Below are positions 45,486 through 57,107 of a DNA stretch of 64,000 bases, piece by piece. Under the pieces are notes generated by a model. That model ran no database searches. It was not told where the DNA came from and saw only the letters and a list, made by a program, of their open reading frames with translations. The stretch lies in contig CM114271.1 in assembly GCA_050084515.1 (NCBI GenBank), forward strand, positions 55,986,001 to 56,050,000, read 5' to 3'. Within the stretch, counting starts at the first letter, position 1; every line of letters starts with the position of its first letter. This DNA comes from Blasia pusilla (taxonomy: Eukaryota > Marchantiophyta > Marchantiopsida > Blasiales). The position numbers and the translations under genes were made by a program.

Positions 45486-46942
45486 TGTGATACCCACAAT
45501 TTTGTAATCTTGAAGAAATGTATCATTTTATTGAACAAAGACTCTTGTACATTATGATTTGGATTATTATATATTATTAGGGAGAAGAATGAGTAAGATT
45601 AAGTAAAGCACGAAGCTCCTAAGACAAGGCAGAGAGATGGAAGATCAAGGATTTGCCTTAGAGGAGAGGACGAAGTTTAACGAAGCTTAACGAAGCTTAA
45701 CGAAGCTCAACGAAGCTTAACAAAGCTCAATGAAGATGTATGAAGCTCTGTCTATGAAGTACTTCGCTCTTATACGAAGCACGAAGCACCTGAAACAAGA
45801 ACGAAGAATGAAGAGCTTCGTCCTCAAACGAAGAGGAAGAGTTTCGTCCTCAAACGAAGAGGAAGAGCTTCGTCCTCAAACCAAGAGGAAGAGCTTCGTC
45901 CTCAAACCAAGAGGAAGAGCTTCGTCTTCAGACCAAGAGGAAGAGCTTCGTCTTCAGACCAAAAGGAAGAGCTTCGTCTTTAGACCAAGAAGAAAGAAGT
46001 ACTTCGCTCTTAAACGAAGAGCGAAGCACAAAGCACAAAGAGCGAAGCACGAAGCATGAAGAGCGAAGCACGAAAAGAATGAAGAATGAAGAACTCCGTC
46101 CTCCGGAAATTTAGCGCAGCGAAGCTCAGCATGATTGTGATTCAAACCGACACATAGTTTAAACAATTAGACTAGGAAAGGGCGCGACCCTTTGTATCAA
46201 ATTGGTAGTTAGAACAGTTTTGTACCGCGGATTCACAGGGATCATAGGAAAAGGAACGCACACCACAGATCTAGGTAGTTACAGATATTGAAGAGACACC
46301 AACTTCATCAAGAACGCTTTGGATCTTAGAAACGCTCCTACTCTCGAGAATATTTAAGAAACAGGACAGAAGCTATTATTATCATTCGCTCATGAAGTCC
46401 TTATGCTGTAGGAATGGTCCGAGCAAGAGAGTTGTACCCTCTCGAGCTTGTATATACTTTGAAGTCTTCCAATTCTTGATGGAGTAGTAAAGCATTCATT
46501 CATTCATTCTGATGTGCGATGCTTATGTTTGAATATTCTTTTTGGGGCTGTCGAGTGAAGAGTGAATCAGGCGAACCTTTCTCATCAATGGAATAATCAA
46601 CATAAAGTTGTATGAAATCTGTTTGAGAGTAACCCGCCTGACGGATTGAGTTCCAAAAGTAGGAGAAGCCAGCTTTATTCTTGAGGTCTCTGTGAGGTTC
46701 CGAGATGTCGAGAGAACAAATTTCCTGAGCGTCCTTTAAACTCCACTCGAGAGAATTGAAGAAGGAAACATAGGTACTAAAAAGGATCGGAAGATGTTAG
46801 TGGAATACTACATTTGAATTACATAATCAATTACACTTTTACAACATAATCTTCACTTTATACTCTCTTTTCATCCAACAATGATCCTCTTGGGGATCGA
46901 ACTCTACAATTGACTGTAAATAAGAAACACTTAGACATTATA
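45486..46942 (+). mobile_element. Single LTR inserted in M1 promoter
   Basis: Starts TGTGATACCCACAATTTTG and ends ACATTATA (ACATTACA in the others). Host sequence GGACTCCG and GACGGGTTCC flank it and are contiguous in copies B and G. An extra 18 bases, TATAGTCGAAGACTATAT, follow the LTR, resembling the leader start TATAGCAAGAAAC at 62835. No clean 5-bp duplication is visible. It separates the transposase promoter from most of the palindrome array. Confidence 0.75.
45665..45995 (+). repeat. Tandem repeats within LTR
   Basis: An AACGAAGCTT-type 10-11 bp run at about 45669-45730, then about six units of 26 bp (GGAAGAGCTTCGTCCTC core; CGTCC/CGTCT at 45845, 45871, 45897 and on). This expansion makes the LTR about 250 bp longer than its relatives. 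Confidence 0.75.
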
Positions 46943-47125
46943 TATAGTCGAAGACTATATGACGGGTTCCAAGTGTGATGCGCAACCCTCTGCTTCCCAA
47001 ATCCGGTAACATATTGCAACAGAATTGAATGTGTTACAGAATTGGATCCATTGTGTCAGACATTGTCACCCACCGAATTCATCTTGTCAATAAAAATCTG
47101 TCAAGAGTATCTGTTTCCTATTCAC

Positions 47126-47161
47126 TATAAATTAAATATTCTCATTCTCATTCTCATTCTC
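47126..47161 (+). promoter_or_regulatory. Transposase promoter, M1
   Basis: TATAAATT at 47126-47133 followed by CATTCT repeats, ATG at 47190. Confidence 0.65.
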
Positions 47162-47189
47162 AGTCTCCTCCCGTTGGAATCTTCTTGGA

Positions 47190-50100
47190 ATGGATAATTA
47201 TGTTAAGATCACTTGTGGTAGTCATCTGGTGGCCCTTCCTCAATCGGAAATCATTCGACCCCAAGCTCGTGAGTCTTTCATAGCAGTGGATGAAAATTTT
47301 CTGTCTGTTCGATTTCTTCTTCAAATTGGAACCATCTTTGTATCCAAAGATGTTAGGGTGGACGATACGGAAGACATAATAGGTGAGACGGTCCAGCCAG
47401 TGACCTCAGACCGTAAAGTATGGAATCTCCTACCTCTACCAAATGGTCAATACAGAGTTTACGGCCTGCCCCTAAATTTTTCTGTTTCCCAAGTAGACGG
47501 TCTAGAATTTCCTAGTGCTCCGAGCTCTACGTTTGCAACTCCAAGCTCTGCAGATCCGGCTTCGACTCCAACTTCGCACGCTCGTAACAATGTTGTTTTT
47601 CCAGAAGAGATTCCGGATGTTATCAACCTCAGTGGATCTGTCGGGCACCAATCGGGCCCTCTGTCCGCCTACTCGTTCCTCTTGCGAGTATCAGGCAATA
47701 GTTTGCTTTCGTCTCTGCCCTTGAAAATGTTTAAGCATATTCTTGTCGACGAGTTGCCGCCCACATACGATGGTAATTGCATTTTTGAGTTGCCTCCACT
47801 TGCTGCTCCTGCTCAAAAGAAGGATGGAGGACGCCTGAAGGGTATGGACAGAAAGTCTGATTGTCATCGATGGTGCAGGCTTCAACGGACTTGTGCTTCA
47901 ATTCCAGATGGTCCTTGGATTGTCTCCCGCCGCCAATGCGTGGGAGCCTTGGAGTGTAGAAGTCCAGCATGCCCGTATCTAGAGCGCAACGGGCGAGTCA
48001 ATACGTCGCAATTCCCTCCCAAGAATGCAGAAACTCCATACGAGGTCGGTGCCACCATACCGCCGGGAGGCCATCGATGTCCTCATTGTCAGGGATCGCC
48101 CTTCTGCGTTGGGGCGTGTCTTGCATACATATTTTTCATTGTCCATGACTTGGGCTCCACGTTAGAGTATACAAGGCTGGAAGTTCATGTTGGCTCCCAC
48201 ACTCATCCTGTGATCGATGCAATTCAAAGACACATCAAGGAGGATGTGGCAAAGAAAGTAGCCGAGGTCTATAGAAACTCTCCGGGTTCAAAGCCCGGAG
48301 TGATCAAGCTCACAACGGCATCACAAATTTGTGAACAATTGCTTGGAATCCTTGGACAGGGCCAGATCACGGCGGTTGAGGAGAAACAACTCTGAGAAAA
48401 TCTCGCATTTCTCGCTGATCCTGAATGCTTCCGGAATTTGCTGCGTCAAATACGAGTTCTGGATGGAAAGACGGCCAAAATAGATGCCATCGCCAGAATC
48501 AAGGCCAACTCCAGATTTCCATTCATTCAGAGATGGCAGTTCATGGGCCAAGGAGGCGAGGGATCCAGGGCCTATGTCTTCAAAATGTCAACCACAGGTC
48601 CGTCGAGTGGCCTCGATCTTATAGATCGAATGAGGGAAGGGGAAGATCTTTACGGGAGCTGGGTAAGCTTTGATATTTGCTACAGAGTGCTCAACGGATG
48701 GTTGACGATGGGTGCTCACGTTTATGACCATGTGGAGAAGGGACTCAAAACTATATTTGTCTGTGAAGTAAAGCGTAAGACGTTGGCGGTTTGAAGATGT
48801 GTGGTTACTCTTCATGGAGGTGGTGAAGGAAAACAAAAGGCCACCTCCGGAAATTTATGGGTTCATGGCGGACAATGCACAACCTGGGTGGATTGCTATC
48901 CGGGAAGTGTTATGGGGTGGAGAGGTTCAACCGGAGAGGGAAAGGTTGGATGCTTTCCATTGGCAATACGATCTGTGACCAGTACACCAAATCTTGCATC
49001 AAGGAGAATAAGAGGACAGAGCATGTCACTCTACTCCAACGCTGCAAGGACAGAAAAACCTTGAAGCAGGCCATGGAATGCCAGGAAGAACTTCATGGGT
49101 GGTGGAGGAAGCATGCGATTGAGGGGAAGTACAAAGAGTTGTGCTCTTGGTTGAGTTGGTGGATATGACGTATGAGACAATGGGGAAACTTCATGCGGCA
49201 GGTGAGTTCACTATTTTGTCTTGTCAAGCTCACGCTGAGAATTGTTTGTAAAGTTGTAGCTCAGGATGAGAAGCGTGGGAATTATATGGATTTCAAACCC
49301 AAGAAACCAAGCAAGCTGTCGGATGCGATGGGTTGCCCGAGTGTGCAACCCGACGGAAACTGACGGGTTGCCCAAGGGTGCAACCCGACGCAAACCGACG
49401 GGTTGCATCCAGATGTTTGGTGTCGTCGCCCCGAGTGTGCAACCCCGTCGGGACCCAACGGGTCCGAGTCGTTCATGGATGCCTCGGCCTTGCAACCCGC
49501 CAGGTTTCGACGGGTTGCGGGAGGTGGGTTTAAGGTTACAACACGCCGGGACCCAACGGGTCGCAGAGTCGTTCATGGGATGCTCGGGCCGGCAACCCCT
49601 GGTTTGCAGTCGCTTATTTCTTTGACTCTAGGTTATTTTCGTTCCCTTCTAACATTGCCGTCGTTGGATTGAACGTTCATGAAAATGCCCTCCAAACACA
49701 AGTGAAAGTGTTCATTCCTCTTGAGGTCGTCACAAGCATGCCAAAAAATTTCACTTGTGGAGGCATGCCAACAAGACCAGGCAAGAGCAATGCTACAGTC
49801 TGCAGCATCCCATATCTTTCTCACAAAAGGCATAACAAAAGGAAAAGGGCCGTCGATCTACGAGCTCTATGTCAGGGTGGCTGTGAGATCTGGTGATGAA
49901 AAATTGTATGTCGAAGCCTTCAACCGGTGCGTAGTTGGAACTCCACTCGAGCAAGACGTACACATTGGTGGGGATATTCATGGGCGGGTTTCAAGACGTC
50001 CCATACAGATGGTGGTAGAGCAGTCCGAGCGAGACTCGTGGAGGCCAGATAAGTATCTTGACTTCAGGCAGGTGAAGAGGCAGCATCGAGGAACGAATCC

Positions 50101-51152
50101 GGTGATTGATTTGGATGAGGAAATTACACCGCCCAGGTATTTGGGGACCCCAAACCCATCCCAAATCCGTGATGGAGTTACTTCTCCAAAATCAGTGAAT
50201 GTTTTATTTCAAAAGCCCTCCGTTGGTGGAAGTTCGCAACATCCTGCGGCTGGGGTGGTTCAACAATATGGGATTCCGGTAATGGAGGTGGATTGCAACC
50301 TAAAACGGTGGCATATATCTTGGAGCAACCCAGGACGTGGGCCCACCTGCAGGGCAGGATCTGATGGCATTAGGAGAGCATGCGGCACTTTCCTAAATAA
50401 GAACTGTACAAGGACTGGACGACCTCTGCCTGGGTTTTGGAGACTCAAAACCTTTGATCGTTTCACGAGGACCGGGGATCAATTGAAGTACTTCTTCTGC
50501 CCAAATGAATCTTGCGCTTTCCGGAAGTCTTATCCGGCTGCCATTGGAGCTCCCGGGAATACCCCCACCATTTGGCCCATCGCCGCGGGCACGAACTGCA
50601 CTCAAGACGAAGTGGACAATCTTACAAGTGCCGGTTTCAAACTCAGAGCAGGGAAGTTCGAGCATGTTAGATTACAGAGACCTTCGTGCCAGTATTCAAC
50701 CCAAGATTGATGTCAACATGTACCCGGAGAAGGTGGATGATCTCAATCCATTATTTATGTTTGAATCTAGAAATGGGGCAAAGAGAAACAGAATGTGCAG
50801 GCCAACGGTGGAGAGAGCAAAACGAATTGCATCAGCTCGGGAGGCAAAAATGGAGATCATTGCCACGAAAGATGTCGTGAGTGGCAATGGAATAGGAAGG
50901 ATGTATTGGGTGGGAACAACATTTGTAAATTCAAGTGTCACAGGGGTGTATGTGGTGCACATATGTTGCTTTCCCACATGTTCATGTGATGACTTTGTCC
51001 AAAGAGAGACAAGTGGCAAAGGTATTTCCCTTGTAAGCACATGTACTATGTGTTCTTTGGTAGTTTTAAGAGAGTCGGAGGTAGGAGTAGGAATCCACCA
51101 ACCAATTCTGTCCCTCAAAGAAGTCCGAAGTATTTTAAACAAACCACTTTGA
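47190..51152 (+). pseudogene. MULE-like transposase of M1 (best-preserved 5' half)
   Basis: ATG 47190 opens a 401-codon frame. Residues about 225-340 hold Cys/His ligands in GCM order (VGALECRSPACPY, GHRCPHC, then HVGSHTHP). TGA replaces a Trp codon after EEKQL (48393). Downstream frames give the DDE-like core (SFDICYRVLNGWLTMGAHVY near 48665, FMADNAQPGW near 48860) and a Lys/Glu-rich segment. The intron is about 49200-49668; its donor GTGAGT is intact, but the acceptor CAG present in copy G is deleted. Exon 2 has a Cys-rich domain (FFCPNESCAFRKSYP) and the SWIM finger near 50960-51030 with a frameshift before the last two ligands. It ends NKPL and TGA at 51150. SWIM fingers and 8-11 bp duplications are hallmarks of MULEs; the third catalytic acid was not located. 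Confidence 0.8.
49325..49570. repeat. Transposase-intron palindromes, M1
   Basis: Palindromes such as GCAACCCGACGGAAAC...GACGGGTTGC inside the transposase intron, at the same place as 31165-31390. Confidence 0.7.
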
Positions 51153-51489
51153 GGATGCAAAATGAGGTTTTAGATTGTACTTTTATTTTTCCTCAACCTT
51201 CACTTTGAGCTTGAACTCTATTCAGCCCGGGGCAAATAATAGATTTTTTCCATACCTTGGATGGAAAAAGTGATTGGTTCCACATTTATGATTCCACTGA
51301 TTTTTCAGTTTTGTAAATTTTGTGCAATTTGCAACTCGTCGGACTCACAGGGGTTGCCAAAATATGGAAGAGGAAAAAAAAAAAACGTGGGATTGTTTAA
51401 TAAATGAACAAAAAAGTGCAAAAAAATTCACACAAAAAGTTTCCTCTCTTCAACCCAACGGAAACTCTCTTAAAAAAAAAGTATCTATT
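51153..51489 (+). other. Transposase 3' UTR/flank of M1
   Basis: AT-rich sequence after the stop codon, with long A and T runs and one degraded palindrome near 51329 (GCAACTCGTCGG...GGGGTTGC). The same layout occurs in reverse at 29216-29560. Confidence 0.5.
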
Positions 51490-51558
51490 TCGGTTGAAGG
51501 TAGTTTCCTCTCTCCTCTTTCCTCTCTTCCTCTCTTCCTCTCCTCTTACCGCACCTCC
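51490..51558 (-). repeat. Transposase-side TIR of M1
   Basis: Pyrimidine-rich CCTCTCTTCCTCTCTTCC ending CTCTTACCGCACCTCC, the inverse of 29157-29215, followed by the duplicated GCCAGATG. Confidence 0.75.
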
Positions 51559-51848
51559 GCCAGATGTACCTTCAACTCAGCCATTTGTTTACTGAGTTCC
51601 TCCATGGTCGACTTGCCGGCCTTCCTTGCCGTCCCTCTCACTGGACTTTCCGACCGCTGAGGACGACGCTTGGTGCTTGGTCGGGTTTTGTTCTGGTGCT
51701 TGGGGGAGCGATGATGCCTGCTCTTCCCTGTCATGACCATACGGATTATGTCGTAGAGTATGGTGTGCTGGTAGAGGCCATTCCTTATGTAGGACCGTAG
51801 TGGCTTGGTAGAGATGCGGTTCCATACATAGGGTTGGGGGTTACTCAC
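51559..51848 (-). pseudogene. Retrotransposon 1 gag, N-terminal part
   Basis: The frame runs towards 51559 through basic sequence (RSPKHQNKTRPSTKRRP) and a short coiled coil (MEELSKQMAELKVHLA). At the duplication it is in frame with HLA at 28143, so the halves were contiguous before M1 inserted. A stop lies just upstream of 51848, and the usual Retrotrans_gag core is not seen, so this gag is short or degraded. Confidence 0.7.
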
Positions 51849-52209
51849 TTAGGGGTGACTTTCCCAGTAGGGCCCGCTCTTAGGTTGGAGGATATAAGGT
51901 GGCTTGCCCTCAAAGAACAGTCAGTTCTTTGAGTTGAGCCTGTTGCGTTGGGAGTTAGCCTTGGTAGTGAGTAGAGCTCTTGGCTATGGTGTTTCCCGCA
52001 AGCTTCGACCTAGATTCTCCCATCGTGGAGTGGGTTTGGCTCGATTGTATGTGATTGTAAACGTGTTTTATGACAGTAGGTCTTTCACGGATTTCACTCA
52101 AAGAATTGGAGTAGATCGATGGTAGCTTCGATTGTAGATCAGTAGGATTTGGTTAGGGCTGATTGTGTACTCAGCCGTGGATGTTCGTGGCTGTGTCCAG
52201 GCGTGAGGC
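51849..52209 (-). other. Leader region of retrotransposon 1
   Basis: Between gag and the 5' LTR on the minus strand. No primer-binding site is recognisable. The LTR end and adjoining bases are deleted at 52209/52210, which probably removed it. Confidence 0.5.
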
Positions 52210-53260
52210 TAGTATTCCAGTAACATCTTCCGATCCTTTTTAGTACCTATGTTTTCTTCTTCAATTCTCTCGAGTGGAATTTAAAGTACGCTCAGGAAAT
52301 TTGTTCTCTCGACATCTCGAAACCTCACAGAGACCTCATGAATAAAGTTGGCTTCTCCTACTTTCGGAACTAAATCCGTGTGGGTAGGTTACTCTCTGTC
52401 AAACAGATTTCATACAACTCTAAGTTGATTATTCCATTGATGAGAAAGGTTCGCCTGATTCATTCTTCACTTGGTAGACCCAAAAAGAATATTCAGACAT
52501 AAGCATCGCACATCAGAATGAATGAATGAGTGCTTTACTACTCCATCAAGAATTGGAAGACTTCAAAGTATATACAAGCTCGAGAGGGTACAACTCTCTT
52601 GCTCGGACCATTCATACAGCATAAGGACTTCATGAGCGAATGATAATGATAGCTTCTGTCCTGTTTCTTGAATATTCTCGAGAGTAGGAGCGTTTCTATG
52701 ATCCGAAGCGTTCTTGATGAAGTTGGTATCTCTTCAATATCTGTAACTACCTAGATCTATTGTGTGCGTTCCTTTTCCTATGATCCCTGTGAATCCGCAG
52801 TACAAAACTGTTCTAACTACCAATTTGATACAAAGGGTCGCGCCCCTTCCTAGTCTAATTGTTTTAACTATGTGTCGGTTCGAATCACAATCATGCTGAG
52901 CTTCGCTGCGCTAAATTTCCGGAGGATGAAGTTCTTCATTCTTCATTCTCTTCTTGCTTCGCTCTTCGTGCTTTGCTCTTCGTGCTTCGTTTAAGAGCGA
53001 AGTACTTTGTATACAAAGCTTCGTTGAGCTTTGCTAAGCTTTGCGTTGATCCTTTATACTTCGTTACGGCTTTTGATTCTCCTCTAAGGCAAATCCTTGA
53101 TCTTCCATCTCTCTGCCTTGTCTTAGGAGCTTCGTGATTCACTTGAATCTTATTCGTTCTTCTCCATAATTGCATATAATAGTCCAAACCATAATGTACA
53201 AGAGTCTTTGTTCAATAAAAAGATACATTTCTTCCAAAGTACAAAATTGTGGGTATCACA
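52210..53260 (-). repeat. 5' LTR of retrotransposon 1 (last 135 bp missing)
   Basis: Nearly identical to the 3' LTR from TGTGATACC to TAGTATTCC (reverse), but the portion equivalent to 20211-20345 is absent. It is followed by TGTTG of the target-site duplication. Confidence 0.85.
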
Positions 53261-54425
53261 TGTTGCGAGCTTGATCACTTCGGGCTTTGAACCTGGAGAG
53301 TTTTTGTAGACCTCGGAAACTTTCTTTGCCACATCCTCCTTGATGTGTCTCTGAATTGCATCTGTCACAGGATGAGTGTGGGAGCCAACATGAACTGCAA
53401 GCCTTGTGTACTCTGACGTGGAGCCCAAGTCGTGGACAATGAAAAATATGTATGGAGGACACGCTCCAACGCAGAAGGGGAAAGCCTGACAATGAGGACA
53501 TCGATGGCCTCCCGGTGGTATGGTGGCACCGACCTCATATGGAGTTTCTACATTCTTGGGGGGGAATTGCGACGTATTGACTCGCCCGTTGCGCTCTAGA
53601 TATGGGCATGCTGGACTTCTACATTCCAAGGCTCCAACGCATTGGCGGCGGGAGACAATCCAAGGACCATATGGAATTGAAGCACTAGTGCATTGAAGCC
53701 TGCATCATCGATGACAATGAGACTTTCTGTCCATACCCTTCAAGCATCCTCCATCTTTCTTTTGAGCAGGAGCAGCAAGTGGAGGAAACTCAAAACTGCA
53801 ATTATCATCGTACATGGGCGGCAGCTCGTCGACAAGAATGTGCTTGAACATTTTCAAGGCCAGAGACAATAGCAAACTATTTCCTGATACTCGCAAGAGG
53901 AACGACTATGCGGATAGAGGGCCCGGTTGGTGTCCGACAGATGTATGCGGACATAGGGCCCGGTGGGTGTCCGACAGATCCACTGAGGTTGACAACATCC
54001 GGAATGTCTTCAAGAAGTACAACATTGTTACGAGCGTGTGAAGTTGGAGTCAAAGCCGGATCTACTGAGCTAGGAGTTACAAACGTAGAGCTCGGTGCAC
54101 CAGGAAATTCTCGACCATCTACTTGGGAAACAGAGGAATTAAGGGGCAAGCCGTAAACTCTGTATTGACCATTTACTAGAGGTAGGAGATTCCACACTTT
54201 ACCGTCTGCAATCAATGGCTGGACTGTCTCACCTATTATGTCCTCCGTACTGTCCACCCTAACATACTTGGATACAAAGATGGTTCCAATTTGGAGAAGA
54301 AATCGAACTGAGAGAAAATTTTCATCCACTGCTATGAAAGACTCATGAGCTTGCGGTCGAACGATTTCTGATTGAGGAAGGGCCGCCAGATGACTGCCAC
54401 AAGTGAGCTTCACATAATTATTCAT
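53261..54425 (-). pseudogene. MULE-like transposase, N-terminal part (copy D)
   Basis: ATG at 54425 reading leftward through the N-terminal region, a short local duplication of GGGCCCGGT-containing sequence near 53920-53960, and the GCM-like Cys/His segment (53270-53640). It continues at 20210 after the retrotransposon. This is the oldest layer of the nest, the target of retrotransposon 1. It has frameshifts near 53700 and 53895. Confidence 0.75.
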
Positions 54426-54465
54426 TTCCAAAAGATTCCATCGGGAGGAGATAGAGAATTGGTAT

Positions 54466-54495
54466 GAGAATGAGAATGAGAATGTTTAATTTATA
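54466..54495 (-). promoter_or_regulatory. Transposase promoter (minus), copy D
   Basis: GAGAAT repeats and TATAAATT (minus strand, 54488-54495) upstream of the ATG at 54425. Confidence 0.6.
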
Positions 54496-54589
54496 GTGAA
54501 TAGGGACTTAGATTCTCCTAACATAATTGATTGATAAGATGAAGTTTGGTAGGTGAAAATGTCTGACACAATGGATTCAATTCTGTTGC

Positions 54590-55435
54590 AACCTGTCGGA
54601 GTCAGGCGGGTTGCGGAATTTGGGAATCAGAGATGTTGGTTGCGAAGCATGCACTTCTTTTTTGGAACCCGTCGGATTCCGTTGGGTTGGTACCCCCTTC
54701 TTGCCAACCAAAGGTCTTTTGAGTTGATTTTGCTAGCATCAAACACAAGATATCGCTTGCATATGCTAAGGCAACCAATTGTTGGGGACTTTTGCGGGAT
54801 TGTCCAACTCAAGGTAGATCTTGTGACCCGTCGGATTGCAATGGGTTGCCTCACAACTATGCGTTGTCGCATTGTTACCCAAGGGATAGAAAAGCGTGCA
54901 ACCTGTCGATAATCGACAGGTTGCCTTGGTACCTTTCCTATTAACCCAAGATAAGCAAAGTGTGCAACCCGTTGGCTTTGGACGGGTTGCATGCTTCTGC
55001 CTCACCTTGTAACGCTAACATGAAGGAAGCGTGCAACTTGTCGCTCTCCGACGAGTTGTGCGGGTGCCACGCCTTCTTCCCCGAAGACGGCGGAGGCGCG
55101 CAACCTGTCAGCCTCAGATGGGTTCCAAAATTGCCTCACCTTGTTACACTTATATTAAGGAAGTGTGCAACCCATTTGTTTCCGACGAGTTGCGCGGGTG
55201 CCGCACCTTCTTGCCCAAAGACGGCCGAGGCGCGCAACCCGTTGACCTCAGACGGGTTGCGCAAGTTTCTCGCCTTGTAACGCTTACATGAAGCAAGCGT
55301 GCAACCTGTCGGCCTCCGACGAGTTGTGCGGGAAGCCCGCCTTGTTATCCCAAGACGAGGGAAGCGTGCAACCCTCCGATCTCTGACAGGTTGCGCGGGT
55401 ACCTCGCGTTCTTGTCCAAAGATGGCATAGGCGCG
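54590..55435. repeat. Palindrome array next to copy D
   Basis: Single palindromes, then 65-67 bp units to 55435, where the array joins accessory copy E in the wrong orientation. The divergent accessory gene expected here is missing. Confidence 0.75.
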
Positions 55436-55951
55436 CCTGTCGATGCCCGTTTCATTGAAGCTTCCGTCCCAGCATTGTCAATTTCTTGATGGCGGGTGTC
55501 GATGCTTGGGAACTTAAACTTTTCAGCTCATCCAGAAGATTCGTGCTGTGAATGATGACGCTAGTCCGGGTCGTTGTTTCTCTATGTCTTCCCAAGGATG
55601 ATGGAGTGTATTCCACATCCTGGTCTGCTCCCTGGGACAACCGTGGCGCCTCTCGCTTCCGCTTCTCCCGAGTTTGCGGTTGGCTTGTTGGGGTCTCCAT
55701 GACCTCAGACTCTAGTGGAGTTTTTTTGCGGAGGTCCGACCCTCTCTCCCCGCTCCCCTGGACGATTCCGGCTCTCGCCTTGAATTCTCAGCCTCTCTTT
55801 GGGAAGACTCGGCCTCGGAATTCTTAGATCCCCTCGCCTTGGCTTTGAGACCCGCGTAGATTTGTCCTTGGCGATGATGACCTTGGACACCAACTCCGCT
55901 GTCTCGAGGGCTTGCTCCTCCGCATCTCTTTCGAAAAATTCTTCAGGCTGC

Positions 55952-57107
55952 TGTAATGTCTAAGTGTTTCTTATTTACAGTCAATTGTAGAGTTCGATCC
56001 CCAAGAGGATCATTGTTGGATGAAAAGAGAGTATAAAGTGATGATTATGTTGTAAAGGTGTAATTGATTATGTAATTCAAAGGTAATATTCCATTAACAT
56101 CTTCCGATCCTTTTTAGTACCTATGTTTTCTTCTTCAATTCTCTCGAGTGGAGTTTAAAGGACGCTCAGGCAATTTGTTCTCTCAACATTTCGGAACCTC
56201 ACAGAGACCTCAAGAATAAAGCTGGCTTCTCCTACTTTCAGAACTCAATCCGTCGGGGTAGGTTACTCTCTGTCAAACAGATTTCATACAACTTTATGTT
56301 GATTATTCCATTGATGAGAAAGGTTTGCCTGATTCACCCTTCACTCGGCAGACCCAAAAAGAATATTCAGAATAAGCATCGCACATCAAAATGAATGAAT
56401 GAATGCTTTACTACTCCATCAAGAATTGGAAGACTTCAAAGTATCTACAAGCTCGAGAGGGTACAACTCTCTTGCTCGGACCATTCCTACAGCATAAGGA
56501 CTTCATGAGCGAATGATAATAATAGCTTTTGTCCTGTTTCTTAAATATTCTCGAGAGTAGGATCGTTTCTATGATCCGAAGCGTTCTTGATGAAGTTGGT
56601 GTCTCTTCAATATTTGTAACTACCTAGATCTATGGTTCTCTTAGCTTTTCCTACGATCCCTATGAATCCGCGGTACAAAACTATTCTAACTACCAATTTG
56701 ATACAAAGGGTCATGCCCTTTCCTAGTCTAATTGTTTAAAGTATGTGTCGTTTTGAATCTCAATCATGTTGAGCTTCGCGGCGCTAAATTTCCGGAGGAC
56801 GGAGTTCTTCCTTCTTCTTCGTGCTTCGTTCAAGAGCGAAGTACTTCGTATATAGAGCTTCGTTGAGCTTCGTTAGACTTTGTTAAGCTTCGCTGAGCTT
56901 CGCTTGATCCTTTATACTTCTTTACAGCTTTTGATTCTCCTCTAAGGCAAATCCTTGATCTTTATCTCTCTACCTTGTCTTTGGAGCTTGGTGATTCACT
57001 TATTCTTCTTCATAATAATAGATAATCATAATCAAAATCATAATATACAAGAGTCTTCGTTGAATAAAAAGATATATTCTTCAAGATTACAAAATTGTGG
57101 GTATCAC
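55952..57107 (-). mobile_element. Solo LTR with 5-bp duplication GCTGC
   Basis: On the minus strand TGTGATACC...ACATTACA, flanked by GCTGC at 55947-55951 and 57108-57112. It splits exon 3 of accessory copy E, whose codons resume cleanly after one duplication copy is removed. A textbook solo LTR from the family of retrotransposon 1. Confidence 0.9.

Larger units (their letters stand above)
28144..51558 (+). mobile_element. Two-gene MULE-like DNA transposon M1, inserted in gag
   Basis: The left end is GGGGGCTGGTATTCTG followed by GAGAGTAAGAGAGGAGAGG; the right end is the reverse complement of GGAGGTGCGGTAAGAGGAGAGG. The two purine-rich TIRs are similar but not identical. GCCAGATG flanks both sides (28136-28143 and 51559-51566; CC before it is also shared, so the duplication is 8-10 bp, the MULE range). 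Contents left to right: third-frame exon (-), nested copy 29157-39167, third-frame exon (-), accessory gene (-), palindrome array, single LTR, transposase (+). Without the later insertions it is about 11.9 kb. Confidence 0.8.
20211..53260 (-). mobile_element. Ty3/gypsy LTR retrotransposon 1 (split by nested transposon)
   Basis: A minus-strand element bounded by TG...CA LTRs and flanked by the 5-bp duplication TGTTG (20206-20210 and 53261-53265). Order on the minus strand: 5' LTR, leader, short gag (split), protease, RT, RNase H, integrase, extra ORF, polypurine tract, 3' LTR. Removing the inner transposon (28144-51558 plus one duplication copy) leaves about 9.6 kb. The pol order PR-RT-RH-IN identifies Ty3/gypsy. 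The extra 3' ORF and tRNA-Asp-type relatives suggest an Athila/Tat-like lineage, which is inference. Confidence 0.85.

Noticed and set aside
45730-46059. 109-codon open frame in the LTR
   Set aside because: A by-product of the 26-bp tandem repeat; absent from the other LTRs.
47190-51152. KDZ-type (Kyakuja-Dileera-Zisupton) transposase identity
   Set aside because: SWIM fingers occur there too, but the 8-10 bp duplication, long TIRs and GCM-like N-terminus fit MULEs better. Kept only as an alternative until the catalytic core is aligned.
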